A DNA stretch of 64,000 bases from JBBREP01 sp036501845 (GTDB lineage: Bacteria > Actinomycetota > Acidimicrobiia > IMCC26256 > PALSA-610): positions 1-64,000 of the forward strand of contig DASXZO010000102.1 of assembly GCA_036501845.1 (NCBI GenBank), given 5' to 3'. Of this stretch, positions 1 to 9,467 are shown piece by piece. Each line of letters opens with the position of its first letter. Positions within the stretch are counted from its first letter, which is position 1. The notes under the pieces were generated by a model, which was given only the letters and a program-made list of their open reading frames with translations, did not search any database and was not told the origin of the DNA. The position numbers and the translations under genes were made by a program.

Positions 1-10
1 CGGACCGAGC

Positions 11-271
11 ATGGGAGCGCGGTACGCGAGCGCCAGCGAGCCACGCGCGCTGCGAAGGGCCGATGCGTGTGAGCGATCGGGGCGGTCCCCCGGCGCGACA
101 ACCTTGAACACGCGGCGTCAAGGATGGCCCACCAGCGTCGATGACGTCGCCCTCAAATGCGGGCACTGCCACGACCTCAAAACCTACAAACACTGGACCG
201 ACGGACCGTTGCTCCCCAACGGCAAACGCACACTCATCCCACCCGCACGACACCCACCACCCGACGGATGA
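11..271 (+). pseudogene. HNH-endonuclease-like C-terminal remnant
   Basis: The last ~45 residues of this 86-codon frame (CGHCHDLKTYKHW, then a proline-rich tail with NGKRTLIPP) resemble the end of the HNH nuclease domain in actinobacterial DUF222/13E12-type proteins, where a Cys/His pair is followed by 'LKT...W'. The preceding ~40 residues are low-complexity Arg/Ala and do not look like the rest of such a domain. The gene may have lost its 5' part or may be cut by the left window edge. The family assignment rests on a short motif, so it is a weak call, and no activity is expected. Confidence 0.35.
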
Positions 272-304
272 CGGATGACGGATGACGGATGACGGGCGAC
301 GGAT
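263..304. repeat. Heptamer tandem repeat (GACGGAT)x6
   Basis: Six consecutive 7-bp units GACGGAT, of which the fifth is GACGGGC. They begin at the stop codon of the HNH-like remnant and end just before the minus-strand membrane protein gene. A 7-bp unit changes reading frame, so the tract is unlikely to be coding. Confidence 0.9.
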
Positions 305-306
305 GT

Positions 307-675
307 TCAGCGTGACGGACGTTGCGTTGCTTGCACGCGGCGCATGTGGTGAACGCGTCCCGCGGCATGCCCGACGACGAGCACGAGGATCGCAACTGGG
401 ACGAGCGATTGTGGGCCTCCGACGAGGTGCAGCAGCCCGTACCAGGAGATGAGGAAGAACGCCATCCCGCCCCACACCTCCCACAGCCCGCGGTCTCGGC
501 GAATCCATCGCCACGAACCGAGCAGGTAGCCCGGTATGAGGAGCAGGACCATGACGATCGCGGCGATCGCTGTTCCCACGAACAGTGAGGGTATATGGCT
601 CCCGACTGGTACGCGACCGTTCGTGACGCCCGCCACCCGACGATGGACGCGGCGATGACGGCGAGGAAACGTCAT
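307..675 (-). CDS. Small multi-pass membrane protein, unknown function
   Basis: A protein of about 122 residues with three clear hydrophobic segments: one near residues 30-55 (containing IAAIVMVLLLIPGYLLG), one near 65-90 (GGMAFFLISWYGLLHLVG) and one near 90-110 (LVPVAILVLVVGHAAG). The N-terminus is Arg/His-rich and probably cytoplasmic. ATG at 675 is preferred over an in-frame TTG at 684. A GTG further inside, just before the first membrane segment, is also possible. It points away from the MEDS/ATPase gene. I do not recognise a family. Confidence 0.6.
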   Translation of the reverse strand: MTFPRRHRRVHRRVAGVTNGRVPVGSHIPSLFVGTAIAAIVMVLLLIPGYLLGSWRWIRRDRGLWEVWGGMAFFLISWYGLLHLVGGPQSLVPVAILVLVVGHAAGRVHHMRRVQATQRPSR

Positions 676-815
676 GGGTTGCAATCGAACGGACGCACGA
701 GCCCTTCATCCCGACGCGCCCCCCTTTGCAGTAGGTTGCGGGTGTCGTCGCATGGCTGAGGTCGGGCGCCCGTGTCGGCTCGTTCACGCACGCCGATACC
801 ACGGGGGTAGCCCGA

Positions 816-1718
816 GTGACCGCCACACTGGCTGATCACCGTGCACTCTTGTACGACTCGCGTGACGATCTGATTCCGCAACTGTGCGAACGCGTCGCAA
901 CGGACCTTGCTCACGACGGAGCGGTGTTGTTGTGCGTCGACCCTGACGTTGCTGCGCCAGTGGCTGCAAATGTCGGCCCGCACGAGCGGCTCCAGCTCTT
1001 CGATGCCGGCGACCGCTACACGCGCCCGATCGAGGCTCTGGCTGGCCTATGGAGTTTCTCGACCGCAGCGATCTCGAACGGTGCGGCGTTCGTGCACTCG
1101 ATCGGCGAGATTCGCTTCGCGGGCGACGAAGGCGACGACGCCTGGCATTGGTACGAGGGAGCTGTGAACGAGGTACTCGACGACCTCGACGTGCGCGCAA
1201 CCTGCCTCTATCAGGCTGCCGAAACCTCGCGCACCGTCGCGTCGGCGCGGAGAACCCATCCGACCATCGAACACGACGATTGCGTGCGGCGTTCCGACGA
1301 CTTCGATCCCTACGCGTTCGCGGCACCGGGTGCACCCGAACTTCCCGCCCGGCCCGCAGACATTCACCTCGCGTCGATCGACGAGTCGCGTCCCGTTCGC
1401 GACGCGATCCGCCAACATGCCCGTGGGCTCCCCGCCGACACCTTCGATCGGACCGCGCTCGTCAGTTCCGAACTGATCGCCAATGCCATCCAGCATGGTG
1501 GTGGTTTCGCCGACGTCGAGGTGTGGTTCGTGGATGCGTCGGTGATCATCGCGGTACGCGACGACGGACCAGGTCTGGTCGACCCCTTCGTCAGCCTGCG
1601 ACCTCCGTGCATTCCGAAGCACGGCGCCGGTCTGTGGCTTTCACATCTCGAAAGCGACCGCTTCGGCATCGACTCGAAACCCGGCGGTCCCACCACAGTC
1701 GTTGCCGTCGTCGCATAA
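816..1718 (+). CDS. MEDS-domain sensor with RsbW-type ATPase domain (anti-sigma regulator)
   Basis: A 300-residue protein. Roughly residues 5-150 match a MEDS (DcmR-type sensory) domain: HRALLYDS near the start, followed by a RecA-like fold with LLCVDPDV. Residues ~175-300 form a HATPase_c_2 domain with N-box SSELIANAIQHGGG and a G1-like RDDGPGLVD. This is the architecture of RsbA-like anti-sigma or switch kinases, which act in the cytoplasm on sigma or anti-anti-sigma partners. The GTG start at 816 follows the Shine-Dalgarno-like gggggt at 804-809. It stands alone. The nearest signalling partners are the STAS and HTH-ATPase genes 10 kb away. The partner and the ligand are inference. Confidence 0.85.
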   Translation: MTATLADHRALLYDSRDDLIPQLCERVATDLAHDGAVLLCVDPDVAAPVAANVGPHERLQLFDAGDRYTRPIEALAGLWSFSTAAISNGAAFVHSIGEIRFAGDEGDDAWHWYEGAVNEVLDDLDVRATCLYQAAETSRTVASARRTHPTIEHDDCVRRSDDFDPYAFAAPGAPELPARPADIHLASIDESRPVRDAIRQHARGLPADTFDRTALVSSELIANAIQHGGGFADVEVWFVDASVIIAVRDDGPGLVDPFVSLRPPCIPKHGAGLWLSHLESDRFGIDSKPGGPTTVVAVVA

Positions 1719-1733
1719 CCCGAGGATCGCGCG

Positions 1734-3497
1734 TCATCGCGACGGCGCCGTGAAACCGCTGGGTGGTCCACCAGTGCCGCCACCGAACCCGCCGGCTCCG
1801 TTGCGGTTGGTGCTCGAGTTCGATTGCGACGAGGTGGCACTCGACGGGAGCGCCTTGTTGAGGTCGGCGATCACGACGTGTTCACCGACTGCCAGCCCGC
1901 TCTTGATCTGAGTGGCGGTGGCACCTTGCACACCCACGGTCACCGGCACCGCCTTCGTGCGAGAGCTTCCGAGTGCCACGGTCACGGTGTGGTTCTTGCC
2001 GGACGTGTGCACTGCCGAACTCGGAACCACGAGCGCGGCCTTGGCCGCGTCGGTGATGATCGACACCGATCCAGTGGTGCCATCCTGCAAGGTGCTCGGC
2101 GCGCGGTCGAGGCCGACGACCACGTTGTACGTGGTGGTGGCCGAACTGCTCGTCGAAGGAACCGCGGAGATCTCGCTCACGTGGCCGGTGATGGTGCTTG
2201 CAGCACCGTCGGGAAGCACCGATGCGCTTCGGCCGACGACGACGCGTGCGATCTGGGTGACCGCGACGGTGGTCGTCACCTCGTAACCCTTGGCCCCCGC
2301 GACGATGATCGTCTCCGTCGTCGAATTGGCGCTCACGGTGTCGCCGGCGGCGATGTTCACCGCGATGACGGTGCCCGTAATCGGCGTGGTGATGCGCGCC
2401 TGCGTCAGCGATTGGATGCCGACGGCGAGCTTCGCGGTTGCGGCGTCGACGCTCGTCTGGTCGGCTTCCAGATCGGCCGCACTCGCGGTCTTGGTCGTCG
2501 CACCGCCACCGCTGGTCTGTGCGCCAGTCGCGGCACCGCTCCCGCTCCCGGTGCCGGTGCCGGTGCCGGTGCTTTGACCGGTGCCGCTCCCGCTGGGTGT
2601 GTTGCTGTTCGACGAAGGTGTCGACGCCTCGGCATCGAGCAGCGTGGTCAAGTGCTGCACCGCGGAGTCGAGCGAGCGTTGCGCCACGCTCACGGACTGT
2701 TGCGCGGCGAGTGAGGTCTGCAACGCCGCGGTGCAGCTCCCGACCGGGGTGGTGGACGAGGTGGTTGTGCTCGTGGTCGAAGCGGCGGCGGTCGTCGAGG
2801 TGGTCGCGGGATGGGCGGTCGCGGGGCCGCACACGGTCTCGGCGGCCTTCACCGCGGCATCGGCGCTGGCGAGCGCGCGGTCCACCTTCGCCTGCGCCGC
2901 GACCACAGCCTTCTGCGCTGCGGCAATCTCACTCTTGGACGGCGACGAGTTACTCGGCGACGCGTACGACGTGGTGGCCGCGGTGAGGGTGGCCGTGCTC
3001 GCACCGGTGGCGCCTGAACCGCTTGTGCTCGCGGTCGACGTGCCATCGAGTGCGTCGGCAAGGGTCAGTTTGGCTTGCGCGAGCGACGCCTCGTCGGTGT
3101 GGATGGTCTCGTAGAGGCTGGTGGTATCGACCGAGGCAAGGGTCGCGCCGGCCGTCACCTTCTGGCCGGTCTTGACGGCAACGTTCGCAACCGTGCCCGA
3201 TATCGGGAACGCCACCGTCGCCTGCGAGACCGGCTCGATCGTGGCCACGCCGTCGAGCACGGCCGTCGCGTCGGCGTTGGTCACCATCGCGACGCGGTAC
3301 TGCGCGCCGCTCGCGCGCGTCGACGACAACGCCACACCGGCGAGCGCGGCAACGAGCACCACGATCGTCACGAGGGTGACGATGCGACGGCCGCGATGCC
3401 GCGGCGCGGCATCCGTGGCGAAGAGGTCGTCGTCGCGCGTTTCCGGCGCGCCGAGCAACGACCCGGTCACGCTGGCAGAGTTCACGGTCGCGGTCAT
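1734..3497 (-). CDS. HlyD/MacA-type periplasmic adaptor (membrane-fusion protein)
   Basis: A 587-residue membrane-fusion protein, last gene of a five-gene export operon. A single N-terminal membrane anchor lies at ~40-60 (IVTLVTIVVLVAALAGVAL). Two lipoyl half-motifs (SGTVANVAVKTGQKVTAGATL and ITGTVIAVNIAAGDTV) are separated by a long Ala/Gln helical hairpin interrupted by Ser/Thr/Gly linkers. A beta-barrel domain and a Ser/Asn/Gly-rich C-terminus follow. It begins 2 bases after the permease stop. It should link the ABC permease to exported substrate across the envelope. This adaptor is unusually long because of its low-complexity linkers, one built on a hexanucleotide repeat. The substrate is unknown. 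Confidence 0.88.
   Translation of the reverse strand: MTATVNSASVTGSLLGAPETRDDDLFATDAAPRHRGRRIVTLVTIVVLVAALAGVALSSTRASGAQYRVAMVTNADATAVLDGVATIEPVSQATVAFPISGTVANVAVKTGQKVTAGATLASVDTTSLYETIHTDEASLAQAKLTLADALDGTSTASTSGSGATGASTATLTAATTSYASPSNSSPSKSEIAAAQKAVVAAQAKVDRALASADAAVKAAETVCGPATAHPATTSTTAAASTTSTTTSSTTPVGSCTAALQTSLAAQQSVSVAQRSLDSAVQHLTTLLDAEASTPSSNSNTPSGSGTGQSTGTGTGTGSGSGAATGAQTSGGGATTKTASAADLEADQTSVDAATAKLAVGIQSLTQARITTPITGTVIAVNIAAGDTVSANSTTETIIVAGAKGYEVTTTVAVTQIARVVVGRSASVLPDGAASTITGHVSEISAVPSTSSSATTTYNVVVGLDRAPSTLQDGTTGSVSIITDAAKAALVVPSSAVHTSGKNHTVTVALGSSRTKAVPVTVGVQGATATQIKSGLAVGEHVVIADLNKALPSSATSSQSNSSTNRNGAGGFGGGTGGPPSGFTAPSR
2549..2572. repeat. Hexanucleotide (GGTGCC)n microsatellite in coding sequence
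   Basis: About four tandem copies of a GGTGCC/CCGGTG unit inside the membrane-fusion protein gene, encoding an alternating Gly-Thr linker (TGTGTG). The unit is 6 bp, so copy-number changes would lengthen or shorten the linker without breaking the frame. Confidence 0.8.
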
Positions 3498-3499
3498 CG

Positions 3500-4728
3500 T
3501 CAGTCGTTCCTCAATGCGTCGATGGGAGCGAGGCGAGCCGCGCGGCTCGCGGGATACACGCCGAAGGCGAGAGCGATCACAAGTGCGACGGCGATGGCAC
3601 CGAGCGAAGCCGGTACCGACACGATCACTCGCGACGTGGTGAAGTGCGGCACTACCACGGCCGTGACGATGCCGGCGCCGACCCCGAGGAGGCCTCCGGC
3701 AAGACCGAGCATCGACGCCTCCACGAGGAACTGGCGCCGGATCGACACGCGTCGGGCGCCGAGCGCCTTGCGCAGGCCGATCTCGTGAATCCGCTCCGAC
3801 ACCGACACGAGCATGATGTTCATCACGCCGATGCCGCCGACGAGGAGCGAGATGATGGCGATGCCGGCGAGCATGACGGTCAGTGTCGAGTTCACCGAAG
3901 TCTCCGCGGCCAGGATCGACTGCTGTGTCGCGATCGAGAAGTCGGCGCTCGCGCTATTGGTGATGCGATGCGCGTTCAGAAGGATCGTGTCGGCTTCCTG
4001 GTACGCGGCCGACAACGTGGAAGACGACGACGCCTTGATGTAGATCGACGACACCGACGTGCGGGTGCTGCCGCCAACAAGCCGTTCGGCATAGGTGGAG
4101 ATCGGCACGATGGCGAGGTCGTTGTTGTTCGCGACCTCGGAGCTACTCAGCTCACTGAGCACGCCAACCACTTGGAGCTGCACGCCGTTGTAGGTGACCG
4201 TGCGCCCCACCACGTTCTCCGACGAGAACAATTCCTGCGCCGTGTCCGAGCCGAGCACCACCAGACGGGCAGCGGTCGACTCGTCGTGGGCATTGACGAA
4301 ACGGCCCGATAACAACGAGCGCGAACGGACGGTTTGCCACGACGACGTGGTGCCCGTGAGCGTGGTCGTCCAGTTCGTCGAGCCGTTTTCCAACTCAGCC
4401 GACGTGGTCGACACTGGCGCGACGGCCGAGATGTCGGGCGCCGCCGTGTTCGACTCGAGTGCGGAAGCGTCGCTCTGCGTGAGCGTCGACGCGCTGCCGA
4501 AGCCGCCGCGTGTGCCCGAAGTGCTGGTCTGGCTCCCCGGCGACACCACGAGCACGTTCGTGCCGAGTTGGTTGATCTGGTCGCGCACTTGTGCCTTGGC
4601 GCCCGCGCCGAAGCCGACGGTGAGCATCACTGCGGTGATCCCGATGAGGATGCCGAGCGCAGTGAGCACGGAACGGAGCCGGTGACTCCGCACCGCTCCG
4701 AGCGCGGTGGCAACAAGGTCACGTGCGC

Positions 4729-4732
<4 letters not shown>
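3500..4732 (-). CDS. MacB/FtsX-type ABC transporter permease
   Basis: A 410-residue permease. The first transmembrane helix is near residues 20-42 (VLTALGILIGITAVML). A MacB-like periplasmic core domain spans ~50-270. The FtsX domain with three more helices follows, including the typical GGIGVMNIMLVSVSERIHEI turn and the EIGLRKALGA motif. This is the four-helix MacB permease topology without a fused ATPase; the ATPase is the next gene upstream and overlaps it by 4 bases. With the two flanking adaptors it should form a tripartite-like efflux or lipoprotein-handling machine in the cytoplasmic membrane. The substrate is not evident. Confidence 0.92.
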
Positions 4733-5513
<781 letters not shown>

Positions 5514-5517
<4 letters not shown>

Positions 5518-6920
5518 CCCTGTGCTCCTTGCGAACCCTGCGACCCCGTGCCGCCGCCGCCGGTAAAGCCTCCGGCTCCGCCACCGAAGCTCGGGCCCTC
5601 GACGATCACCTTTTCGCCGGCCTGCAAGCCCGACACGATCTCGGTTTGGCCGTTGATCGTGGTGCCCGTCGTCACCTGCTGTGTGCGCGTGCGGCCGGTG
5701 GCCGTGCCGTCGAGCGCGAGCGTCACGGTCGATTCGCCGTTGGCGGTCGACACTGCACGGCTCGACACTTGCACCACGTTCGTGCGCGACGCCGTGGTGA
5801 TCGCGCCCGACACCGTCGAGCCCACGTAGAACTGCGTCGAGCTCGCGTCGAACGCGACGGTGACCGTGTAGGTGGCCACACCGGAACTCGCCGACGCCAC
5901 CTTCGACACCGTGCTCACCTTGCCCGTGGCCGTTGCACCGGTGGCCGACGACGTGCTCGTGCGGCTGCTGTTGGACGTGCCACTCGAGTTGTTGTTCGTG
6001 CCGGCGGTCCCGCCGAGGCCTGCGAATCCACCACCGCCAAAGCCGCCGAATCCGCCGGTGCCGGTCGATGCGCTGGCGGTGGTGACAGTGACCGTCACCG
6101 GTTGACCGACCTTCACGCTGTCGATGTCGCTGCTGTCGACGGCGAGATCGACCGTGTAGCGGCCGGTGCTCACCACCTCGATCTGCGCGCTCGACGACGA
6201 AGTCGAGCTGCTGGAACTGCTGGAGCTACTGGAGTTGTTCGACGACGACGCGTCTGTGTTCGTCAGACCTGATCCGGTGCCCGACCCGGTCTGCGTGATG
6301 CCGCCCGAGCCGGCGCTGCCGAGCACCTCACCCACGGTGAGGTCGACGGACGCGACCTTGCCCGAGAACGTCGACACGAGGTTCGCGCCTTGCAACGCGT
6401 CGAAGGCCTCGGTGAACGAGTCCTGCGCGGTCGTCACGCTGGTGCGATCGGCCGCGAGCTGATCGGAGCTCGCTGACGAGTCTTCGTCGTCGGAAAGCTT
6501 CGCCTTGGCGTCGGCGAGGGTCGAGCTCGCGGACACGACGGTTGCTTTCAGGCTGGTCGCGTCGATCGACGCGAGCACCTCACCGGCCTTCACCGTGTCG
6601 CCGGCCTTCACGTTGACCGCCGTGACGGTGCCCGACGATGCAAACGTCAGGTCATCGGTCTGCGCAGCGGCGACCGTGCCGTTGGCCGACACCGTGTTGG
6701 CCATCGAACCCTTGGTCACGGCCACGACCTGCTTGGTCTGCGTGAACGGTGACTGCGTGGCGATGGACGCGGCGCTCGCGCTCGCGGCGTTGCGCCGGCC
6801 GATCCACCACGCCCCGATCACCAAGGCGACGATGACGGCCGCCGCGATTCCGATGGTGCCGGCCCGGCGGGCCTTGTGGCCCCGGGCCGGCGGAGTGGCT
6901 ACCTGACTCATCGTGGTCAC
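5514..6920 (-). CDS. HlyD/MacA-type periplasmic adaptor, second copy
   Basis: A 468-residue membrane-fusion protein with an N-terminal anchor at ~22-42 (GTIGIAAAVIVALVIGAWWIG). Lipoyl half-motifs are at GTVTAVNVKAGDTVKAGEVL and FSGKVASVDLTVGEVLGS. A short Ala/Ser coiled segment, a poly-Ser/Asn linker and a beta-barrel follow, then a Gly-rich tail. It overlaps the ATPase gene by 4 bases and the upstream DUF5666-like gene by 4 bases. Having two adaptors in one operon is unusual for a MacAB set. They could form a mixed collar or serve alternative states. They share the fold but differ in length and linker composition. Confidence 0.88.
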
Positions 6921-7813
6921 AGCCCGCCACCGAGGTTGCCCTCGGTGATCGATGTCGCGGTGATCGAGGTGCTCTGCGTCGCACCGTTCGTGGGTCGGCT
7001 GCCGGTCTGCACGCTGATCGTGTCGCCGACCTTGAGTGCCGACAGCGACGAAGTTTCGGTGGCGCTGTAAGTGGTCGACGCACTCGTGGTCACTGTGGTG
7101 GTGCTGCCCGACGCGGTCTTGATCGTGAACGTCGAACCGTTCACACCAGTGACGGTGCCGATCGTCGGGAAGCCGCCCGGCCGCTGCCCAGTCGAACTAC
7201 CACTCGGTGCGCCTGTCGGTGCACCGCTCGGGGGCGCGCCTCCCGACGGGAAGTTGCCAGTCGGCGGCGTGCCGCCGGCGCCTCCGCCGAAGCCGCCTCC
7301 GAACCCGTTCGTCGCACTCGCGGTACCGCTATCGGACACTCTCGTTGCGGCCACCTTCGAACCCGACGTACTGCGCGTGACTACAACGTGGTCGCCCACC
7401 GCGATCTTCGACAACGAGCTCGAGACTTGCGCGGTCGTCTTGGTCGCGCTCGTCGTCTTCACGGTGACGCTCGTGCCGTCACTCGTCTTCATGGTGATCG
7501 TGGAGCCATTGATCGCGGTGATGGTGCCGCGGTTGAGCCCGCGGAAACCTGCGGCGCCACCGAGCTGCCCGCTTCCGCCGTTCTGCGACGATGCCGCAGC
7601 CGCTCCAGTGCTCTTGGCGCTCGACCCTCCCACGTGGAGCCCCACGAACGCGGCCACGGCGATCACCACCGCGCCGACGATCCCGATCAGCGTGTTGCGC
7701 GATCTACTCGACCTCGCGGGTGGCGCGTCACCACCTGGGGCCGTCGGCTGTGCCGTGTCCCACATCTCGACCGCGGGCACCTCGGCCTGGTCGTCCGAGT
7801 CGCTGATATCCAT
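6917..7813 (-). CDS. Membrane-anchored DUF5666-like double-repeat protein
   Basis: First gene of the export operon, 298 residues. The start at 7813 is chosen because AAGGAG lies 6-7 bases upstream. A transmembrane anchor is near 42-62 (IGIVGAVVIAVAAFVGLHVG). The extracytoplasmic part holds two similar beta modules, GTITAINGSTITMKTSDG and GTVTGVNGSTFTIKTASG, each followed by a 'VGDxVxV' stretch as in DUF5666 domains. A Gly/Pro-rich linker (PPTGNFPSGGAPPSGAP) separates them. It overlaps the adaptor gene by 4 bases. It may be an accessory or sensor for the exporter; that role is inferred only from operon position. Confidence 0.75.
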   Translation of the reverse strand: MDISDSDDQAEVPAVEMWDTAQPTAPGGDAPPARSSRSRNTLIGIVGAVVIAVAAFVGLHVGGSSAKSTGAAAASSQNGGSGQLGGAAGFRGLNRGTITAINGSTITMKTSDGTSVTVKTTSATKTTAQVSSSLSKIAVGDHVVVTRSTSGSKVAATRVSDSGTASATNGFGGGFGGGAGGTPPTGNFPSGGAPPSGAPTGAPSGSSTGQRPGGFPTIGTVTGVNGSTFTIKTASGSTTTVTTSASTTYSATETSSLSALKVGDTISVQTGSRPTNGATQSTSITATSITEGNLGGGL

Positions 7814-8037
7814 TGTTCGCTCCTTCGTTCGGCGCTCGTCGCGCCGCATGCGACCAATGGTCGACTGCAACCCTCCCCATCCCCTGGGACGAAGCTCGGA
7901 GACTGCTCAGTGTGAGCGATTGCCTGTGAACGGCCTCAGCGTCGGCACAATCGCGACCTACAGCTCGACGGGAGCGCCGCTCACGTGAGTAGCGACCGCG
8001 CGCGATGATCCCCGCACCTCGAGCAGCGGGAGATCGC

Positions 8038-8235
8038 GTGAGCATTGCAATCGATGATCGCCAAGCGATCGACGACCTCGTCGACCTGCACGGTCATCTC
8101 ACCGACGACGGCGAGCTCGATCGCTACGACGAGCTCTTCACCGCCGACGTGGTGTACGGCGTCGTGAGTGTGGCAGGCGTGTGCCGGATCGGCCGCCGCA
8201 AGCTCGTCGCGCGACGTCACCCCCTCGGTCGATAG
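8038..8235 (+). pseudogene. SnoaL-like (NTF2-fold) N-terminal fragment
   Basis: Sixty-five codons beginning at GTG 8038 after the RBS-like agcgggag. The sequence DDRQAIDDLVDLHGHLTDDG, then DELFTADVVYGV, matches the first helix and strand of SnoaL-like polyketide-cyclase or dehydratase-type proteins, normally ~130 residues. After about residue 45 the resemblance ends and the frame closes at 8235. The next gene begins 3 bases later in another context, so the rest of the domain is missing. Probably a truncated remnant. Confidence 0.5.
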
Positions 8236-8237
8236 CG

Positions 8238-9143
8238 GTGCGCCGACCAGCCACGTCAGCGCTGGCTGCCTTGGTACTTGCCTTCTTGGTGCTGGGTGTC
8301 GGCGTTGCGCGACAACTGCTCAGCGGCGCCGACTCACCCGGCCGCGCCGCCGCCGCGCCTGCGAGCACGAGTTCGTTCCGCGCCCGAGCGCGACTCCGCG
8401 TCACCACGACGCCGACCACGACCACGACCACGTTGACGACTACGAGCGTGCACCGAGCGCCGTCGTGTCCCGCGGGCTACGCCACGACGACGTCACCGAT
8501 CACACCGTGTCGCGCCCGCGCGCTGTTCGTCGGCGACTCCGAACTCGCTTTCGCGAGCGCTGACGTCGTGGCCCTACACAGCGGCTCGAACCCACCGACG
8601 GCAACGGCGACGACGGTCGACGCCAACCCTGGATGCGGGCTCATGCCGTCGGGCGACAGGGTCCACTGTCGTGCCGGAGCGACGCAGCTCGAAGTGGACC
8701 GGTACTGGGAACAGTCGATTGCACGCGCACAACCGAACGGCGCGCCGGCCTACGTGGAAGTCGAGTTGGGGATCAACGACGCGGTGTGGCACACGAGTGC
8801 GCAGCTCGTCGACTACGAGCGCCGCATCCGCCAATTCCTCAGCTGGCTGCCCGCGGGAGTGCCCGTGCTCTGGGACAACATCCCGGCGATGGCACCCGTC
8901 GCGTCGCCCGGTGCCGACACGAACTATCGCGTCGTCAACGCCGCGCTCGCAGCCGTCGCCACGACCAATCCCGCACTCCACATCGTCGACCTGCGTGCCT
9001 CGTTTGCAGGCCATTGGCCCGCCTGGTTCCAGGCCGACCGCCTTCACTACAACGCCAAAGGCCAGTACGAGTTCGCGCTCGTGAATTGCAACGCGCTGCG
9101 CGCGCTGCAAGATCCCAGTTCGCCTGACCGTTCGCCTTGCTAG
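8238..9143 (+). CDS. Secreted or membrane-anchored SGNH-fold hydrolase
   Basis: About 301 residues from GTG 8238; an earlier ATG at 8181 is possible but overlaps the SnoaL remnant. A signal-anchor (ALAALVLAFLVLGVGVA) is followed by a Thr-rich linker. The SGNH blocks are visible: block I ALFVGDSE (nucleophile Ser), block III ELGIND (Asn) and block V ADRLHYNAKG (Asp-x-x-His). It therefore keeps the catalytic set of GDSL/SGNH esterases and acyltransferase-associated domains. It should act outside the membrane on an ester or acetyl group of the envelope. The substrate is unknown. It is unrelated in detail to the degenerate SGNH domain at 32 kb. Confidence 0.8.
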   Translation: MRRPATSALAALVLAFLVLGVGVARQLLSGADSPGRAAAAPASTSSFRARARLRVTTTPTTTTTTLTTTSVHRAPSCPAGYATTTSPITPCRARALFVGDSELAFASADVVALHSGSNPPTATATTVDANPGCGLMPSGDRVHCRAGATQLEVDRYWEQSIARAQPNGAPAYVEVELGINDAVWHTSAQLVDYERRIRQFLSWLPAGVPVLWDNIPAMAPVASPGADTNYRVVNAALAAVATTNPALHIVDLRASFAGHWPAWFQADRLHYNAKGQYEFALVNCNALRALQDPSSPDRSPC

Positions 9144-9467
9144 GCGCCGACGGGCATCACGTACAACGCGCCGGAACCAGTGCCGCGGGGACGGTGATGG
9201 TCTGGTGGGGCGCGACGGCCTTCGGCCCGGTGGTGTCGAGCGACCCGCCGTCCACCTCGGTCGTCGTCGGCGACCCGGCTACCACCAACCCGAAATGCGC
9301 TCGCAAGCCCTTCACCGTCAGACGTGCTCGCCAGTTCGCTTGCCGCGGTGAGGCTTCCTCAGGGCATACACAGTGACCACCACCGCAGAGTCACCACGCG
9401 CTCCGAAGCCGCCGGTACGGTCGTCGGCGATGCGGCTTCTCAGCGTGGGTCCTTGCCGCATCACCCC
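9144..9467. other. 324-bp gap with minus-strand codon-biased open stretches
   Basis: No confident gene. On the minus strand, codons reading toward a stop at 9157-9159 have strongly GC-rich third positions for ~60 codons (containing GLRAHFGLVVAGSPTTTEVD). Just upstream, a second minus frame (ending at 9318) runs from an ATG near 9461 and contains DSAVVVTVYAL. The two frames abut, as if one short gene had been frameshifted. No start with a ribosome-binding site was found for the first stretch and I recognise no family. Confidence 0.3.

Noticed and set aside
263..304. CRISPR-like repetition
   Set aside because: Units are 7 bp with no spacers; a simple tandem repeat.
9137..9376. 79-aa plus-strand frame after the SGNH hydrolase
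   Set aside because: Weak codon bias and no motif; the opposite strand has better coding character in the same stretch.
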